From positions 264,953-328,952 of the forward strand of contig NZ_BMFU01000005.1 of NCBI RefSeq assembly GCF_014639235.1: a DNA stretch of 64,000 nucleotides, written 5' to 3'. The position numbers were made by a program, and so were the translations under genes. Numbering within the stretch: position 1 is the first letter of the stretch; every line of letters begins with the position of its first letter. The notes below the pieces were generated by a model. That model worked only from the letters and a program-made list of their open reading frames with translations, made no database searches and had not been told where the DNA came from. Positions 8,328-17,061 of this stretch are shown here, piece by piece. This DNA comes from Paenibacillus silvae (lineage in GTDB: Bacteria; Bacillota; Bacilli; Paenibacillales; Paenibacillaceae).

Positions 8328-10358
8328 TTATGGCGTATTTGTTTCAGTTTCTTTATTTTGATTTTTTTTCGGAATACCATCCAGACCAAATTCCTGATCA
8401 TAAGCATCAAAGATGGCACGTGCAACCGGAGCCGCACTGTTGGAACCAAAGCCCCCTTCAGGGATGACGACAGCAACAGCCAGCTTTGGATTGTTACGTG
8501 GTGCATAGGCGATAAATACCCCGTTATCCACCAGTTTGCCGCCAACATTCTGTGTCGAAGTACCTGTTTTTCTGGCAAAGTCATACGGGAAGCCGCTGAA
8601 TGAAGAAACCTCGGTTGCCATACCGCGTTGTACCTCATTCCAGTATGCATCACTGAAGTCTACTTTGCTCAGTACCTTCGGTTTCACTTTTTCCACCACA
8701 TTACCCTCAGAATCCCGGAACTCTTTCACCAGTTGTGGCTCCATACGTTTTCCTTTATTCGCTAGCATGGTCGTATACTGTGCCAGCTGCATCGTTGTAT
8801 ATTTTCCTTGTTGTCCAAAGGAAGCATATGCCAGTTTAGTCAGAGAGCTTTCAGAACTTTCGATATACTCTTTATATCCTGGGTATTCATTCGGCAAATC
8901 AACCCCGGTTTTCACACCAAGACCAAACTGCTCCATATACTTGTCCCAGACGTCCACACCTTTTGCACCATACTGTGAATAGAGCTTCTTCCCAATCTCG
9001 TCAATCATAAATACGTTGGAGGAATGACGTATGGCATCATGCGGGCGCATCGCACCATATACGTGACCTGATGAGTTCTGTACCCGGCGGTTGTCTCCAC
9101 CGAATGTAGTTGAACCACGGTCGATATACACCGTGTTGGTCGTAAAGAAGCCTTCTTTCAAGCCAATCAGAACACTGAGCGGTTTGATCGTTGAACCAAG
9201 CAGGACAACCGACTCTGCACGTTTCTTTGAATCATCCGGCGGGAAGCCCCGAATGGTACCATTCTGGTAAATATATTTGATTTTATCGTAATCTTCTGTG
9301 CTGATGCTGCCTGTTCTCCAAACATTCGTATCATAGTCTGGCATGCTGGCAGCCGCTACAATTTTACCTGTGTCCACTTCCATGGCAACGGCAAAGCCTG
9401 TTTTGGCGTTCGGATGCAATTTGCCGGATACCGGATTGCGATGCAGCCAGCTCAGCTGATCCATAATGGCCTGCTCGGTTTTCACCTGCACATTTTTGTT
9501 GATGCTGGAGATCAGGTCATATCCTTTCTGCGGCGGCGTAGTGCCCGCTACACCCTCAGGCAAGTTACGCAAATCAACGTCAACCGACGTATAACCACTT
9601 TTACCCCGCAGCTTATCCTGATATTGGAGCTCCAGCCCATCAAAGCCGACAAACTCATTTTCCGTGTAGACTAAGCCCGGATCGGTTTGCGTTTTGTTAG
9701 CTTCATCCACTTCTTTATATTTGTTCAACGTTTTGGAGCTTTTGAATTTTTTCAAATAGCCAATCGTCTGTACAGCAACTGTATCCGGATCATAGTACCG
9801 CACACTTTCCTCCACGATCTGAATACCCTTGAATTCATCCTTGTGCTGGAGAAAATAGGCAACCTCTCCTTCGGACAGATCACTCTTGATCAGACGTGGC
9901 ATAAAACCATTTGCCTTACGTGAATTCAGGTCCATCTCCTCGATAATTTGATCCACGGTCAAGGATTCGGAATTAGGGGCTTTGTACTTTTCAAATACGT
10001 CATGCAATCGTGCGGCCATCTCCTGCACTTCACCAATTTTCGGATTGGGCTGGCCATCCACATCTCCATAGTTTTTGTACAATGTGAGATACAGGGACTG
10101 AATCGGCTTGGAATAGGCCAGCTTCACCGTACCTGTCGAATCATAGATCGTTCCTCTTACCGGGGCCAGCGGCACATCCTTCGTAATGTTGCTCGCTTCT
10201 TCCTGGCTGAGCTCCGGCCCTTCGACAAACTGCAAATAGGCCAGACGCACAATAATTACACTAAAAATAATAAAGGAAGCGAAGAAAAATACGTTCATTC
10301 GGTAGCTAAAACGCCGTTTGTCCGCAAGTTCATCCTTCTCATTAGAATGCTTTTTCAT
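8328..10358 (-). CDS. Class B penicillin-binding protein 2 (peptidoglycan transpeptidase), paralog B
   Basis: 676 residues from ATG 10358 (GAGGTAGGAAGA upstream; the frame is open 10 codons further). Same architecture as the adjacent downstream paralog: N-terminal anchor (MNVFFFASFIIFSVIIVRLA), dimerisation domain, transpeptidase domain with STIK (~389-392), SSN (in RHSSNVFMID) and KTGT (in FARKTGTSTQ). The two proteins share long identical stretches such as ASFGQQ.KYTTMQLAQYTTM, yet differ by a short insertion after GKIVAAASMPDYD. A separate terminator and a 330-base gap before the next PBP gene suggest independent transcription. Confidence 0.9.
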   Translation of the reverse strand: MKKHSNEKDELADKRRFSYRMNVFFFASFIIFSVIIVRLAYLQFVEGPELSQEEASNITKDVPLAPVRGTIYDSTGTVKLAYSKPIQSLYLTLYKNYGDVDGQPNPKIGEVQEMAARLHDVFEKYKAPNSESLTVDQIIEEMDLNSRKANGFMPRLIKSDLSEGEVAYFLQHKDEFKGIQIVEESVRYYDPDTVAVQTIGYLKKFKSSKTLNKYKEVDEANKTQTDPGLVYTENEFVGFDGLELQYQDKLRGKSGYTSVDVDLRNLPEGVAGTTPPQKGYDLISSINKNVQVKTEQAIMDQLSWLHRNPVSGKLHPNAKTGFAVAMEVDTGKIVAAASMPDYDTNVWRTGSISTEDYDKIKYIYQNGTIRGFPPDDSKKRAESVVLLGSTIKPLSVLIGLKEGFFTTNTVYIDRGSTTFGGDNRRVQNSSGHVYGAMRPHDAIRHSSNVFMIDEIGKKLYSQYGAKGVDVWDKYMEQFGLGVKTGVDLPNEYPGYKEYIESSESSLTKLAYASFGQQGKYTTMQLAQYTTMLANKGKRMEPQLVKEFRDSEGNVVEKVKPKVLSKVDFSDAYWNEVQRGMATEVSSFSGFPYDFARKTGTSTQNVGGKLVDNGVFIAYAPRNNPKLAVAVVIPEGGFGSNSAAPVARAIFDAYDQEFGLDGIPKKNQNKETETNTP

Positions 10359-10463
10359 TCTTCCTACCTCTTTCATGACTTGATGCATACCACAGAAAAC
10401 TGAATATATCCGGCATAATTACCTGGCAACGTCGTCATATTGCGAACCTTGTCGGTTCTACAC

Positions 10464-11609
10464 TCAAGCGGACTGATCCTTCAGGTGAGTATCCGCAAAG
10501 TTCGGTGGATTAAACCAGTCTCCACTGATCGCCCATGTCGGATCAAGCGGAATCCAGCTTTCGGTATCTGATACATATACCTCATTCCACGCGTGGGGAC
10601 CATAGCCTCCCTGACCGTTATAACCAAGACCTGTAACAACCTTGACATCCAGCCCTTGAGAACGAGCCATTACCGCATACAGACGAGCGTAGTCAATACA
10701 TACCCCTTTGCGTGTATCAAACGTATTCTGCGGGGTCTGCTCATGCCAGATGCCCTTCTGCTCGTAATCATCCACTTTCCCGTAATCGTATTGAATGCGG
10801 GTGCCTACCCAGTCATATAAAGCTTTCGCTTTTGCTTCATCCGTAGATTTGCCTTTGACAATCTCTTGCGCAGCCTGCTCAATATCTGCCGGAATGTTGT
10901 GATCAATGACCTCATATTTCCGCTGCAGAATACTTCCAAGTTCCTTCTGAACCGCTTGTGTAAATACAGGGAGTTTGTCCTTGATAAACGTGCCGGACAA
11001 CGGTTCAATCACCGATTTTGCCCCTTGCATATAGATCGGAGACGCCTCCACATAACGGCTGAACATGCTGCCCGGATAGAGACTGACGATCATGAACAAT
11101 ACAGCAATAACAATCATTCCGCGAACTGAACCGATAATGGTACCAATCACTGCACCGGTCAGTCGGCTGATTACCCCTTTGGGTGCACCTGATTCGTGCT
11201 CCGCATGCCTTCTGCTGATGATCAAAGAGGACAACAAACCAAGAACCATACGAATAATGCCATAGCTGAGTACAAATAGTACAGCGAACCGCATCAGCGG
11301 AAAATCAGCAATCGCTGTAACCAGCGTATAGTACAACTGCTCCCATCGGTTCAGCTCCCGATTAGGCATAGCTGAAGCATGCTCGGATAACCACTGCTGT
11401 ACATATGGCGCAAGCCACAAGGTTAAACCGATAGATAACAAAATACCGATCACTGCCATAATACCGTCCATCAGGAAACCAAAGAGTCTCCCCGCAGAAC
11501 GTGAAGCCCCTCTGGACCATCCCTGCAATAAGGAAGCCGCTACAATAAGCAGCAGCAATATCGTTATGCCGTTAAACTCCCTCAGGCTGTCCAGCCAAGT
11601 TTGCAGCAC
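10464..11609 (-). CDS. Membrane protein with CvpA-like N-terminus and transglutaminase-like domain
   Basis: 381 residues. The first ~180 contain several membrane spans resembling CvpA-type colicin V production proteins. The C-terminal ~120 residues form a transglutaminase/papain-like core: catalytic Cys304 (KGVCIDYA), His339 (GPHAWNEV) and Asp356 (PLDPTWA). The domain probably faces outside and could act on peptides or cell-wall proteins as a protease or transamidase; the substrate is unknown. Start is GTG 11609 after AGGAGGAATTAAAAC. The gene follows a small membrane-protein gene by 19 bases, so the two form an operon. Confidence 0.8.
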   Translation of the reverse strand: MLQTWLDSLREFNGITILLLLIVAASLLQGWSRGASRSAGRLFGFLMDGIMAVIGILLSIGLTLWLAPYVQQWLSEHASAMPNRELNRWEQLYYTLVTAIADFPLMRFAVLFVLSYGIIRMVLGLLSSLIISRRHAEHESGAPKGVISRLTGAVIGTIIGSVRGMIVIAVLFMIVSLYPGSMFSRYVEASPIYMQGAKSVIEPLSGTFIKDKLPVFTQAVQKELGSILQRKYEVIDHNIPADIEQAAQEIVKGKSTDEAKAKALYDWVGTRIQYDYGKVDDYEQKGIWHEQTPQNTFDTRKGVCIDYARLYAVMARSQGLDVKVVTGLGYNGQGGYGPHAWNEVYVSDTESWIPLDPTWAISGDWFNPPNFADTHLKDQSA

Positions 11610-11628
11610 GTTTTAATTCCTCCTTTGA

Positions 11629-12084
11629 CTACGAAGCTGGTGCTGTTTTGTTCTTTTTTGCCTGTTCGACAAATGTTCGGATCGTTTCGTTGTCGAGCTT
11701 CCATTCTCCTACCGAAATGCCGCGAAACGTAACGTCCACTTTATCAGACTTCGTGCTGCCCTTAATTTCTACATTGGGACTGGTAATCGTAAATTCACCA
11801 TTTTGTCCCGCTGCATAGGTTGCCTTCGAAGCCTCCTCCAGCATAATGCTTGTCGCTTCTTTTTTGAGTGTGTCCATCGTACTGGACTGCACATCAGTGA
11901 CCGTCTGTTTGATCTGCTCCATGGAGATACCGCTGTATATCAGCAGAGCCGCAATAATGATAATAGCAATCGCCCATTTCAACATCGTTTTGACTACATT
12001 CAGAACAAAGAACAAAATGATCAGCGCAACAACGATCACCAGCCAGTTCTGCATTACAAATTCCTTTATAACTTCTATGTTCAT
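11629..12084 (-). CDS. Small membrane protein of unknown function
   Basis: 151 residues. Two hydrophobic segments (about 13-31 and 36-50) are followed by a soluble domain of about 90 residues rich in Thr, Lys and Glu (TITSPNVEIKGSTKSDKVDV). I do not recognise a family. It is the first gene of a two-gene unit with the transglutaminase-domain protein, so it may assist that protein at the membrane. An internal ATG at codon 11 is an alternative start. Confidence 0.65.
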   Translation of the reverse strand: MNIEVIKEFVMQNWLVIVVALIILFFVLNVVKTMLKWAIAIIIIAALLIYSGISMEQIKQTVTDVQSSTMDTLKKEATSIMLEEASKATYAAGQNGEFTITSPNVEIKGSTKSDKVDVTFRGISVGEWKLDNETIRTFVEQAKKNKTAPAS

Positions 12085-12106
12085 GGCTACACCTTCCGTA
12101 TTAGAG

Positions 12107-12135
12107 TTGATCAGGACACTTCCCGAATATTATAC
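12107..12135 (+). promoter_or_regulatory. Candidate sigma-A promoter for the MFS gene
   Basis: TTGATC, 17-base spacer, TTATAC, located 165 bases before the GTG start of the MFS transporter. The leader between them holds two short palindromes, TTCGTCCGACGAA (12229-12241) and CCTGTGTATAAACAGG (12259-12274), which could be operator or leader structures. Confidence 0.4.
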
Positions 12136-12299
12136 ATGATTTCCGAACCCGCTGTCAGCTAAGCCCTTTCCGGCAAAAATAAACGGTCTAAGTTCGTCCT
12201 GCTGGGCGTACAAGTAGTACCATGAGGATTCGTCCGACGAACGTGGATACGTTCCAGACCTGTGTATAAACAGGCATCGCCTAACAAGGAGGGGCTTTT

Positions 12300-13517
12300 G
12301 TGAAGACGGCCATCTGGCTATACCTGTTTTTGTTCCTGGCAGTATTTGATCTGCACGCCCAGTATCCCATCCTGACGCCTTTTGCCATATCGCTCGGTGC
12401 AGCTCCAACCTTCATCGGCTGGATGATGGGCATCTATTCCCTGACGCATCTGCCTGGCAATCTGATCGCAGGAACACAGATTGATAAACACGGCAGCCGA
12501 AGATATATTGTGTTCAGCCTGCTGGGTGCGGGCATCATCCTGCTCTTGCAGGCCCATATTCATACCCCTTGGCAACTGCTTGCCTTGCGCTCGATCAGCG
12601 GTTTTGTATTGGCCTTTTTGTCACCGGCCTGTCTCGCTCTGCTCGCCCAGCTCTCCAATGATCCTGTCAAACAGGGAAAATATATGTCCGGACATGGTGT
12701 TGTTCACACACTAGCCTCTGTCGTATCACCAGCTGCCGGTGCAGTTATTGTAGGTTCGATGGGCTTCTCTGCCACCTTCTCCAGTCTTGGATACCTCCTG
12801 ATCCTGACAGGAGTCATTGCACTGTTAACTATGCCAAAAGGTTTGATTCGCCAGCCGCAGCCGGCAACCGAACCCGCGAAGTCTGTACCTGCACCCTCTG
12901 GTTTCTCTAAATCCAAATCCGGCCATACACCATCAGAGTCATCCAAAGCATTCCTGCCCGTATCCTGGCGTTATTTTATGCTTCCACTCGTCATCGCCTG
13001 TGCACAGGGCATTCTGTTCTTTGAACTGCCTCTGCGGGGAGGCGGACATTCTTCCATGATGTCTACCGGTTTGCTGTTCTCTATCATCAGCATCGGTGCA
13101 TTGTTTACACTCAGCATGCTGTTTCTTAACCGTTATTCACCCAAACTGCGTTTAGTCGCTGGTGTGCTGCTAATGTCCTTGAGCTTTTTTGTTATGGCAG
13201 CCATGCCTCAGATTTCGTTATCCATTGTGTTATTTGTGCTAGGTATGTCTAAAGGTATTATTTTCCCTGCTATGGCTACACTCTTCATTCATTTAAGCGG
13301 CGGCAGCAAGCTTGGGCGCATCTTTTCTTTACAATCCATCGCCACCTCTATTGGCTCATTCATCGGTCCAATTACAGCAGGACAGCTCCGCACTGGAGTG
13401 TCTCCTTATTTTATCGCATTTATTTTACTCATGATTGGCATCCTGCTGCTTCCGTATTATACATCCAGACCTGCTGCGTCCCTCTCTTCTTCAGATGCCA
13501 AAAGTGTGCTCGGGTAA
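12300..13517 (+). CDS. Major facilitator superfamily transporter
   Basis: 405 residues with about twelve hydrophobic segments in two halves separated by a Pro/Ser/Lys-rich central loop (residues ~180-220). The motif GTQIDKHGSRR after the second span matches the MFS motif A region (GxLaDrxGrr). Start is GTG 12300 behind AAGGAGGGGC. The fold indicates a secondary transporter, probably an exporter; no substrate can be assigned. The stop codon lies inside the left arm of the repeat element that follows. Confidence 0.85.
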   Translation: MKTAIWLYLFLFLAVFDLHAQYPILTPFAISLGAAPTFIGWMMGIYSLTHLPGNLIAGTQIDKHGSRRYIVFSLLGAGIILLLQAHIHTPWQLLALRSISGFVLAFLSPACLALLAQLSNDPVKQGKYMSGHGVVHTLASVVSPAAGAVIVGSMGFSATFSSLGYLLILTGVIALLTMPKGLIRQPQPATEPAKSVPAPSGFSKSKSGHTPSESSKAFLPVSWRYFMLPLVIACAQGILFFELPLRGGGHSSMMSTGLLFSIISIGALFTLSMLFLNRYSPKLRLVAGVLLMSLSFFVMAAMPQISLSIVLFVLGMSKGIIFPAMATLFIHLSGGSKLGRIFSLQSIATSIGSFIGPITAGQLRTGVSPYFIAFILLMIGILLLPYYTSRPAASLSSSDAKSVLG

Positions 13518-13729
13518 TTTATTTTACACAATCCACTCCGATGACAGAATAACCTGGAGAGTAGCTGTTATCCCCAGAATTTTTTGATTTCCCTTTCCAA
13601 AGGGAAAAATCCGGTGATAAAGGCGAAGCTTATGCTTCCGATGCAGCTTTCTTTGAGAAAGCTTTTAGCTCCGCTTTTTCAGGTTTTTTCTGTCCTCTCC
13701 GTTCAAGTGTAAAAGAATAGTTTAAATTA
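13515..13729 (+). repeat. Dispersed intergenic palindromic element, copy 1
   Basis: About 215 bases filling the gap between the MFS and TOPRIM genes. Outer complementary arms TAATTTA...TAAATTA and TTTTACAC...GTGTAAAA enclose a hairpin core (13563-13627: GCTGTTATCCCC...GGTGATAAAGGCG) with a nested TCCCTTT/AAAGGGA hairpin. Relative to copy 2 there is an extra ~40-base insert that itself forms a hairpin (AGCTTTC...GAAAGCT). It shares long identical blocks with copy 2 (CAATCCACTCCGATGACAGA; CAGGTTTTTTCTGTCCTCTC). No coding potential is seen. Confidence 0.8.
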
Positions 13730-13860
13730 AATAGACAGTAACATTTAATCTTTGCATCATTCGCCCGTTTCCAGATACACTATAGGTACATTCAGTCGAT
13801 TTTCGCTGTAACATTTCCCGGGGAATGTCGACATCAGCTCTCGAATCAGGGGTGAACAAG

Positions 13861-14208
13861 ATGCCTATTCATGTCATTGTCGAAGGTAAAAATGATCGCA
13901 GCAAGCTTAAACGTCTGGTTGGTCCAGAAATTAATATTTTATGCACGTTTGGCACACTGAACTCCCTCAAACTGGAGACGCTACGCAAGCAAGTCGGATA
14001 TGATGAGGTTTATTTGTTTATGGATAATGATAGCTCTGGCAAAAAAATAAGAGGGGTGCTGCGCGATGCTTTTCCCGATGCCGTGCAGATGTATACCAGA
14101 CGCGGGTACGCAGGGGTAGAAGGCACACCTGACGAATACATCATTGCTCAACTGGAGAAGGCCGGGTTAGAGGAATATATTCAATATCCCGAGCAGCCTT
14201 CATATTAA
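13861..14208 (+). CDS. TOPRIM domain protein
   Basis: 115 residues from ATG 13861, preferred over the in-frame ATG at 13825 because AGGGGTGA sits just upstream and the TOPRIM fold begins at once (PIHVIVEGKNDRSKLKRLV). The catalytic Glu is in VEGKND and the DxD motif is MDNDSSGKK. Stand-alone TOPRIM proteins include RNase M5-like maturases and small primase-like proteins; the sequence is too short for a full RnmV. A nuclease or nucleotidyl-transfer role in RNA/DNA metabolism is inferred. Confidence 0.75.
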   Translation: MPIHVIVEGKNDRSKLKRLVGPEINILCTFGTLNSLKLETLRKQVGYDEVYLFMDNDSSGKKIRGVLRDAFPDAVQMYTRRGYAGVEGTPDEYIIAQLEKAGLEEYIQYPEQPSY

Positions 14209-14223
14209 ATGAACAACGACAAC

Positions 14224-14262
14224 AAAGGCTGTTTCCGGTTAAATCAACTGGAGACAGCCTTT
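14224..14262. terminator. Bidirectional terminator between TOPRIM and SCO genes
   Basis: Stem AAAGGCTGT / ACAGCCTTT (with inner TTCC/GGAG-type pairing) lying between two convergent genes. A-rich and T-rich flanks on both sides suit termination in either direction. Confidence 0.75.
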
Positions 14263-14312
14263 CATCTATCGCTAATCTTGAAACTTGATCTGTAATTTAA
14301 ACTTTCGGCATT

Positions 14313-14930
14313 CTATTCCTTGATCAGCCTGCGAATGTCCTCAGCAATGACTTCTGGCTGCACGTCCTCTGTGTTAAATGCGTTATATACTTTGCGCAGC
14401 TGGTTATTTTCATCGACCAGACCAATCATATTCATATGGGCAAAATCATCCTTGTTCTCGCCTTCAATCAGAATCTGAAAGGATTCCTTGGCGAACTGCT
14501 TTGTTTTATCCATATCACCTCGCAGGAAATACCAGCCGGAATAGTCCGCATGGAAACGATCGGCAAACGTTTTGATCTTCTCTCTCGTATCCACTTTTGG
14601 ATCAAAAGAGATGGATACAAAGGACGCCTTGTCTCCAAACGTACCGTCCTCTTTCAGCAAGTCCTGCACCTGAGACAGTGTAAATGTCGTAATCGGACAC
14701 ACATCAGGGCAGCTGGTAAAATAAAAGTAGAACAATCGCACTTTACCTTTCGTATCCGCCAGGGATACGGTGCGCCCGTCTACATTTTCCATGGAGAACG
14801 ATTGGATCTCCCGAATCTCGGGTAATTTCTCCTTGCTGGCAAACGCCGTATTCCACATTAAATACACCGCCATAATCAGGGCAATTCCAAGCAATATCCA
14901 AGTCCATTTGTATTTCTTTATGACCTGCAT
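14313..14930 (-). CDS. SCO1/SenC family copper chaperone lipoprotein-like protein
   Basis: 205 residues from ATG 14930 (GGGAGG upstream; an upstream in-frame ATG exists 15 codons earlier without a ribosome site). One N-terminal membrane anchor (WILLGIALIMAVYLMW), then a thioredoxin fold with the copper-binding CPDVC motif (Cys74, Cys78) and the conserved His165 (DDFAHMNMIG). Proteins of this family deliver copper to the CuA site of cytochrome c oxidase or act as extracytoplasmic thiol reductants. Related to B. subtilis YpmQ. Confidence 0.85.
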   Translation of the reverse strand: MQVIKKYKWTWILLGIALIMAVYLMWNTAFASKEKLPEIREIQSFSMENVDGRTVSLADTKGKVRLFYFYFTSCPDVCPITTFTLSQVQDLLKEDGTFGDKASFVSISFDPKVDTREKIKTFADRFHADYSGWYFLRGDMDKTKQFAKESFQILIEGENKDDFAHMNMIGLVDENNQLRKVYNAFNTEDVQPEVIAEDIRRLIKE

Positions 14931-15330
14931 CCTCTTCTTTTCCTCCCAACAATATAAAGGTGAATACGCATACATCTTTAATCAATACCAATACTCTTCA
15001 GCTTGATCGCATTCCTGGTGTTTTTCCAACGTCACATGATTCAACCGATTCAGCACATATCCTTTAAATTTTGCGTTATCGCGATGGTTCAGTGGTACAT
15101 ATGTATAAAATAGTGACCCTTTTGTCGATCACATCCGATATAAATTTTATCACAGGAATTCACTGAATAGTTTGACAATGTTCGTACATTTGTTGGAAAT
15201 CGGACAGATTCCTGTCAAAGTTATTCCTGTTTTGCATCTATACAGGCGGATAATATACACTAGATATGGGTATCACCTAGATAGAGAAGTATAATGCTGG
15301 AACACGATACACCTCATAAAGGAGACGTTT
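14931..15330. other. 400-base divergent intergenic region
   Basis: Lies between the SCO gene (minus) and the YfhP-like gene (plus). It holds inverted copies of an eight-base word, ACAGGAAT near 15151 and ATTCCTGT near 15209 and 15223. A possible sigma-A promoter for the plus-strand gene is TTGCAT (15232-15237), 16-base spacer, TATACA (15254-15259). No ORF or RNA gene is evident. Confidence 0.4.
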
Positions 15331-16311
15331 ATGGATACCTCTACACATTTTGTCATGGGCATTGGTCTGGCCGGGCTCGCTTATATTGATCCTGTGGTTG
15401 CTGCTGATCCGATGCTCGCTGCCGCGGTCATGGTTGGCACCATTGCAGGCTCCCAGGCACCGGACATTGATACTGCTCTGCGTTTCAAAAGTAATTCACT
15501 CTACATTCGAAATCATCGGGGGATGTCCCACTCACTGCCGTTTCTATTGCTCTGGGTGCTCATGATTACAGGCGTAATCGGATTGATCTTCCGGGGAATT
15601 CCCCTTGCACACGTCGTTCTCTGGACGGCTGTCGCTGTTGGCGTGCATGTATTCACTGACTTGTTTAATACGTATGGAACCCAGGCCGCACGGCCTTTTA
15701 CAGAACGCTGGATTGCCTGGAACGTGATTCATATTTTCGACCCGTTCCTGTTCACCACTCATGTTATTGCTATTCTGCTATGGGCCTTTGATCTGGTGCA
15801 GCCTGCTCCACTCTTCACTTCGCTGTATATTCTGATTGGAGTGTATTATATCTGGCGCACGATCACACGCGCACTGGTAGCCCGAAAAGTGAAACTGATG
15901 GACAACAGCCCGGAGCCAGCCAAATATATCGTCATTCCCACCATTTCCTGGAGCCGCTGGCACGTTGTAAAAACGAATAAGGATGGCAGTTATGAACTGG
16001 GCAAAATAGACGGAAACGAGCTGACCTGGAGCCTGCATGCCACTTCATCCACTCATGCTGCGGTAGCCGCTTCACGTAAATTACCGGAAGTAAGTGCGTT
16101 CCTCTACTTTACTTCTTATGCGGTGGCAGAGGTAGAGGAACTGCCCGCAGGTTATAAGGTTCGCTGGGCAGATGTCCGATATCGACACCGAAAACAGTAT
16201 CCTTTTGTCGCCGTCGTAGTGATGGATCGCAATTTCGAAACCATTGATACGTATGTAGGCTGGCTGAGTGATGAAAAGATGGATAAAAAACTTTTATCCG
16301 CCCGCCCTTGA
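15331..16311 (+). CDS. YdjM/YfhP-type membrane-bound metal-dependent hydrolase
   Basis: 326 residues, the length of B. subtilis YfhP. N-terminal half has several membrane spans and conserved polar residues of the LexA-binding, inner-membrane-associated hydrolase family (DUF457): HF at 6-7, APDID (residues ~48-52), and RNHRGMSHSL (~63-72), with His and Asp residues expected to bind metal. The C-terminal ~130 residues are soluble. The reaction is unknown. Start ATG 15331 follows AAAGGAG. Confidence 0.8.
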   Translation: MDTSTHFVMGIGLAGLAYIDPVVAADPMLAAAVMVGTIAGSQAPDIDTALRFKSNSLYIRNHRGMSHSLPFLLLWVLMITGVIGLIFRGIPLAHVVLWTAVAVGVHVFTDLFNTYGTQAARPFTERWIAWNVIHIFDPFLFTTHVIAILLWAFDLVQPAPLFTSLYILIGVYYIWRTITRALVARKVKLMDNSPEPAKYIVIPTISWSRWHVVKTNKDGSYELGKIDGNELTWSLHATSSTHAAVAASRKLPEVSAFLYFTSYAVAEVEELPAGYKVRWADVRYRHRKQYPFVAVVVMDRNFETIDTYVGWLSDEKMDKKLLSARP

Positions 16312-16361
16312 CGCGGTGTGGATTGCGGGGCACAATCAGATATAGGAATGATTGCGCGGGA

Positions 16362-16392
16362 AAAGCCCGGAGCGTTATCCGCTCCGGGCTTT
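16362..16392. terminator. Bidirectional terminator
   Basis: Perfect stem AAAGCCCGGAGC / GCTCCGGGCTTT with an eight-base loop, between the convergent YfhP-like and SASP genes. T-rich on both sides. Confidence 0.85.
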
Positions 16393-16410
16393 GCTGCTTT
16401 GGTATAATAA

Positions 16411-16632
16411 TTATTTGCCAGACCCAGCCAGAGACTGCTCAGCGATTTGTACCAGACGTTTGGTGATATACCCACCCAAAGATCCGGTTTCACGGGAAGT
16501 GTAGTTGCCATAGTATCCGTCTTGTGGAATAGTTACACCCAGTTCCTGTGCAGCCTCCATTTTCAATTGTTGCAGTGCTGCTGTCGCTTGAGGTACCACC
16601 AAGTTGTTAGAAGAGCGAGATCCTTGAGCCAT
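16411..16632 (-). CDS. Alpha/beta-type small acid-soluble spore protein 1
   Basis: 73 residues. Contains the family signatures: the GPR protease cleavage region (KMEAAQELGV, ~24-33), GYYGNYTSRETGSLGGYITKR spread over ~39-59, and a Gln/Asn-rich N-terminus (NNLVVPQATAALQQLK). These proteins coat spore DNA, shift it toward the A form and protect it from UV and heat, then are degraded by GPR at germination. From residue ~6 to ~67 it is nearly identical to the SASP encoded 3.4 kb away. AAAGGAG precedes ATG 16632. Confidence 0.93.
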   Translation of the reverse strand: MAQGSRSSNNLVVPQATAALQQLKMEAAQELGVTIPQDGYYGNYTSRETGSLGGYITKRLVQIAEQSLAGSGK

Positions 16633-16685
16633 ATTTAAAATCTCCTTTCAATCTGTGTCTGTAATGTATTGCAAGCTTGCAAGAT

Positions 16686-16714
16686 TATTATGGCTCGCAC
16701 GCTTCAGGTTATAC
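16686..16714 (-). promoter_or_regulatory. Sigma-G/sigma-F-like promoter of SASP gene 1
   Basis: On the minus strand GTATAA, 16-base spacer, CATAATA, about 55 bases before the start codon. This agrees with forespore promoters (-35 GnATAA/TGAATA, -10 CATnnTA), as expected for a SASP gene. Confidence 0.65.
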
Positions 16715-16751
16715 GAAAATTCATTAAATTTGTACATGGAGGTTTTTCCCA

Positions 16752-16949
16752 ATGAGCAAAGGTTTATCCTTATGGTTCGCATTCTCATCAATCGTTTTGT
16801 TAACGGTTACAGCAATCACGATTTCTTACAACGGCTGGCTTGCCACATTACTGTTTGTTCTCTCTATGGCTAATATCGTATGGGGATTTATCATTCGTGC
16901 CAAAAAAGAGCGTCAGGAAGCCCGCTCGGCTTCCGAATCAGCCTCTTAA
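16752..16949 (+). CDS. Small two-span membrane protein
   Basis: 65 residues: two hydrophobic segments (about 5-22 and 28-46) and a charged tail (RAKKERQEARSASESAS). A GGAGG ribosome site lies eleven bases before ATG 16752, and a strong terminator follows. I do not recognise a family. The gene is divergent from SASP gene 1. Confidence 0.7.
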   Translation: MSKGLSLWFAFSSIVLLTVTAITISYNGWLATLLFVLSMANIVWGFIIRAKKERQEARSASESAS

Positions 16950-16990
16950 CGTTCCCGGCTCGTTAACGATATCATCCAGCGCAAAGGAAA

Positions 16991-17020
16991 GAGGAGACGG
17001 AATTATCATCCGCCTCCTCT
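16991..17020 (+). terminator. Intrinsic terminator
   Basis: Stem GAGGAGACGG / CCGCCTCCTC followed by a run of six T. It terminates the small membrane-protein gene and faces trpS. Confidence 0.85.
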
Positions 17021-17061
17021 TTTTTAACATCATAAACAATTTACAAGCTTGGCTTGCCCCA

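Noticed and set aside
12130..12408. 92-codon minus-strand frame over the MFS start
   Set aside because: Overlaps the MFS ribosome site and start; no supporting signals.
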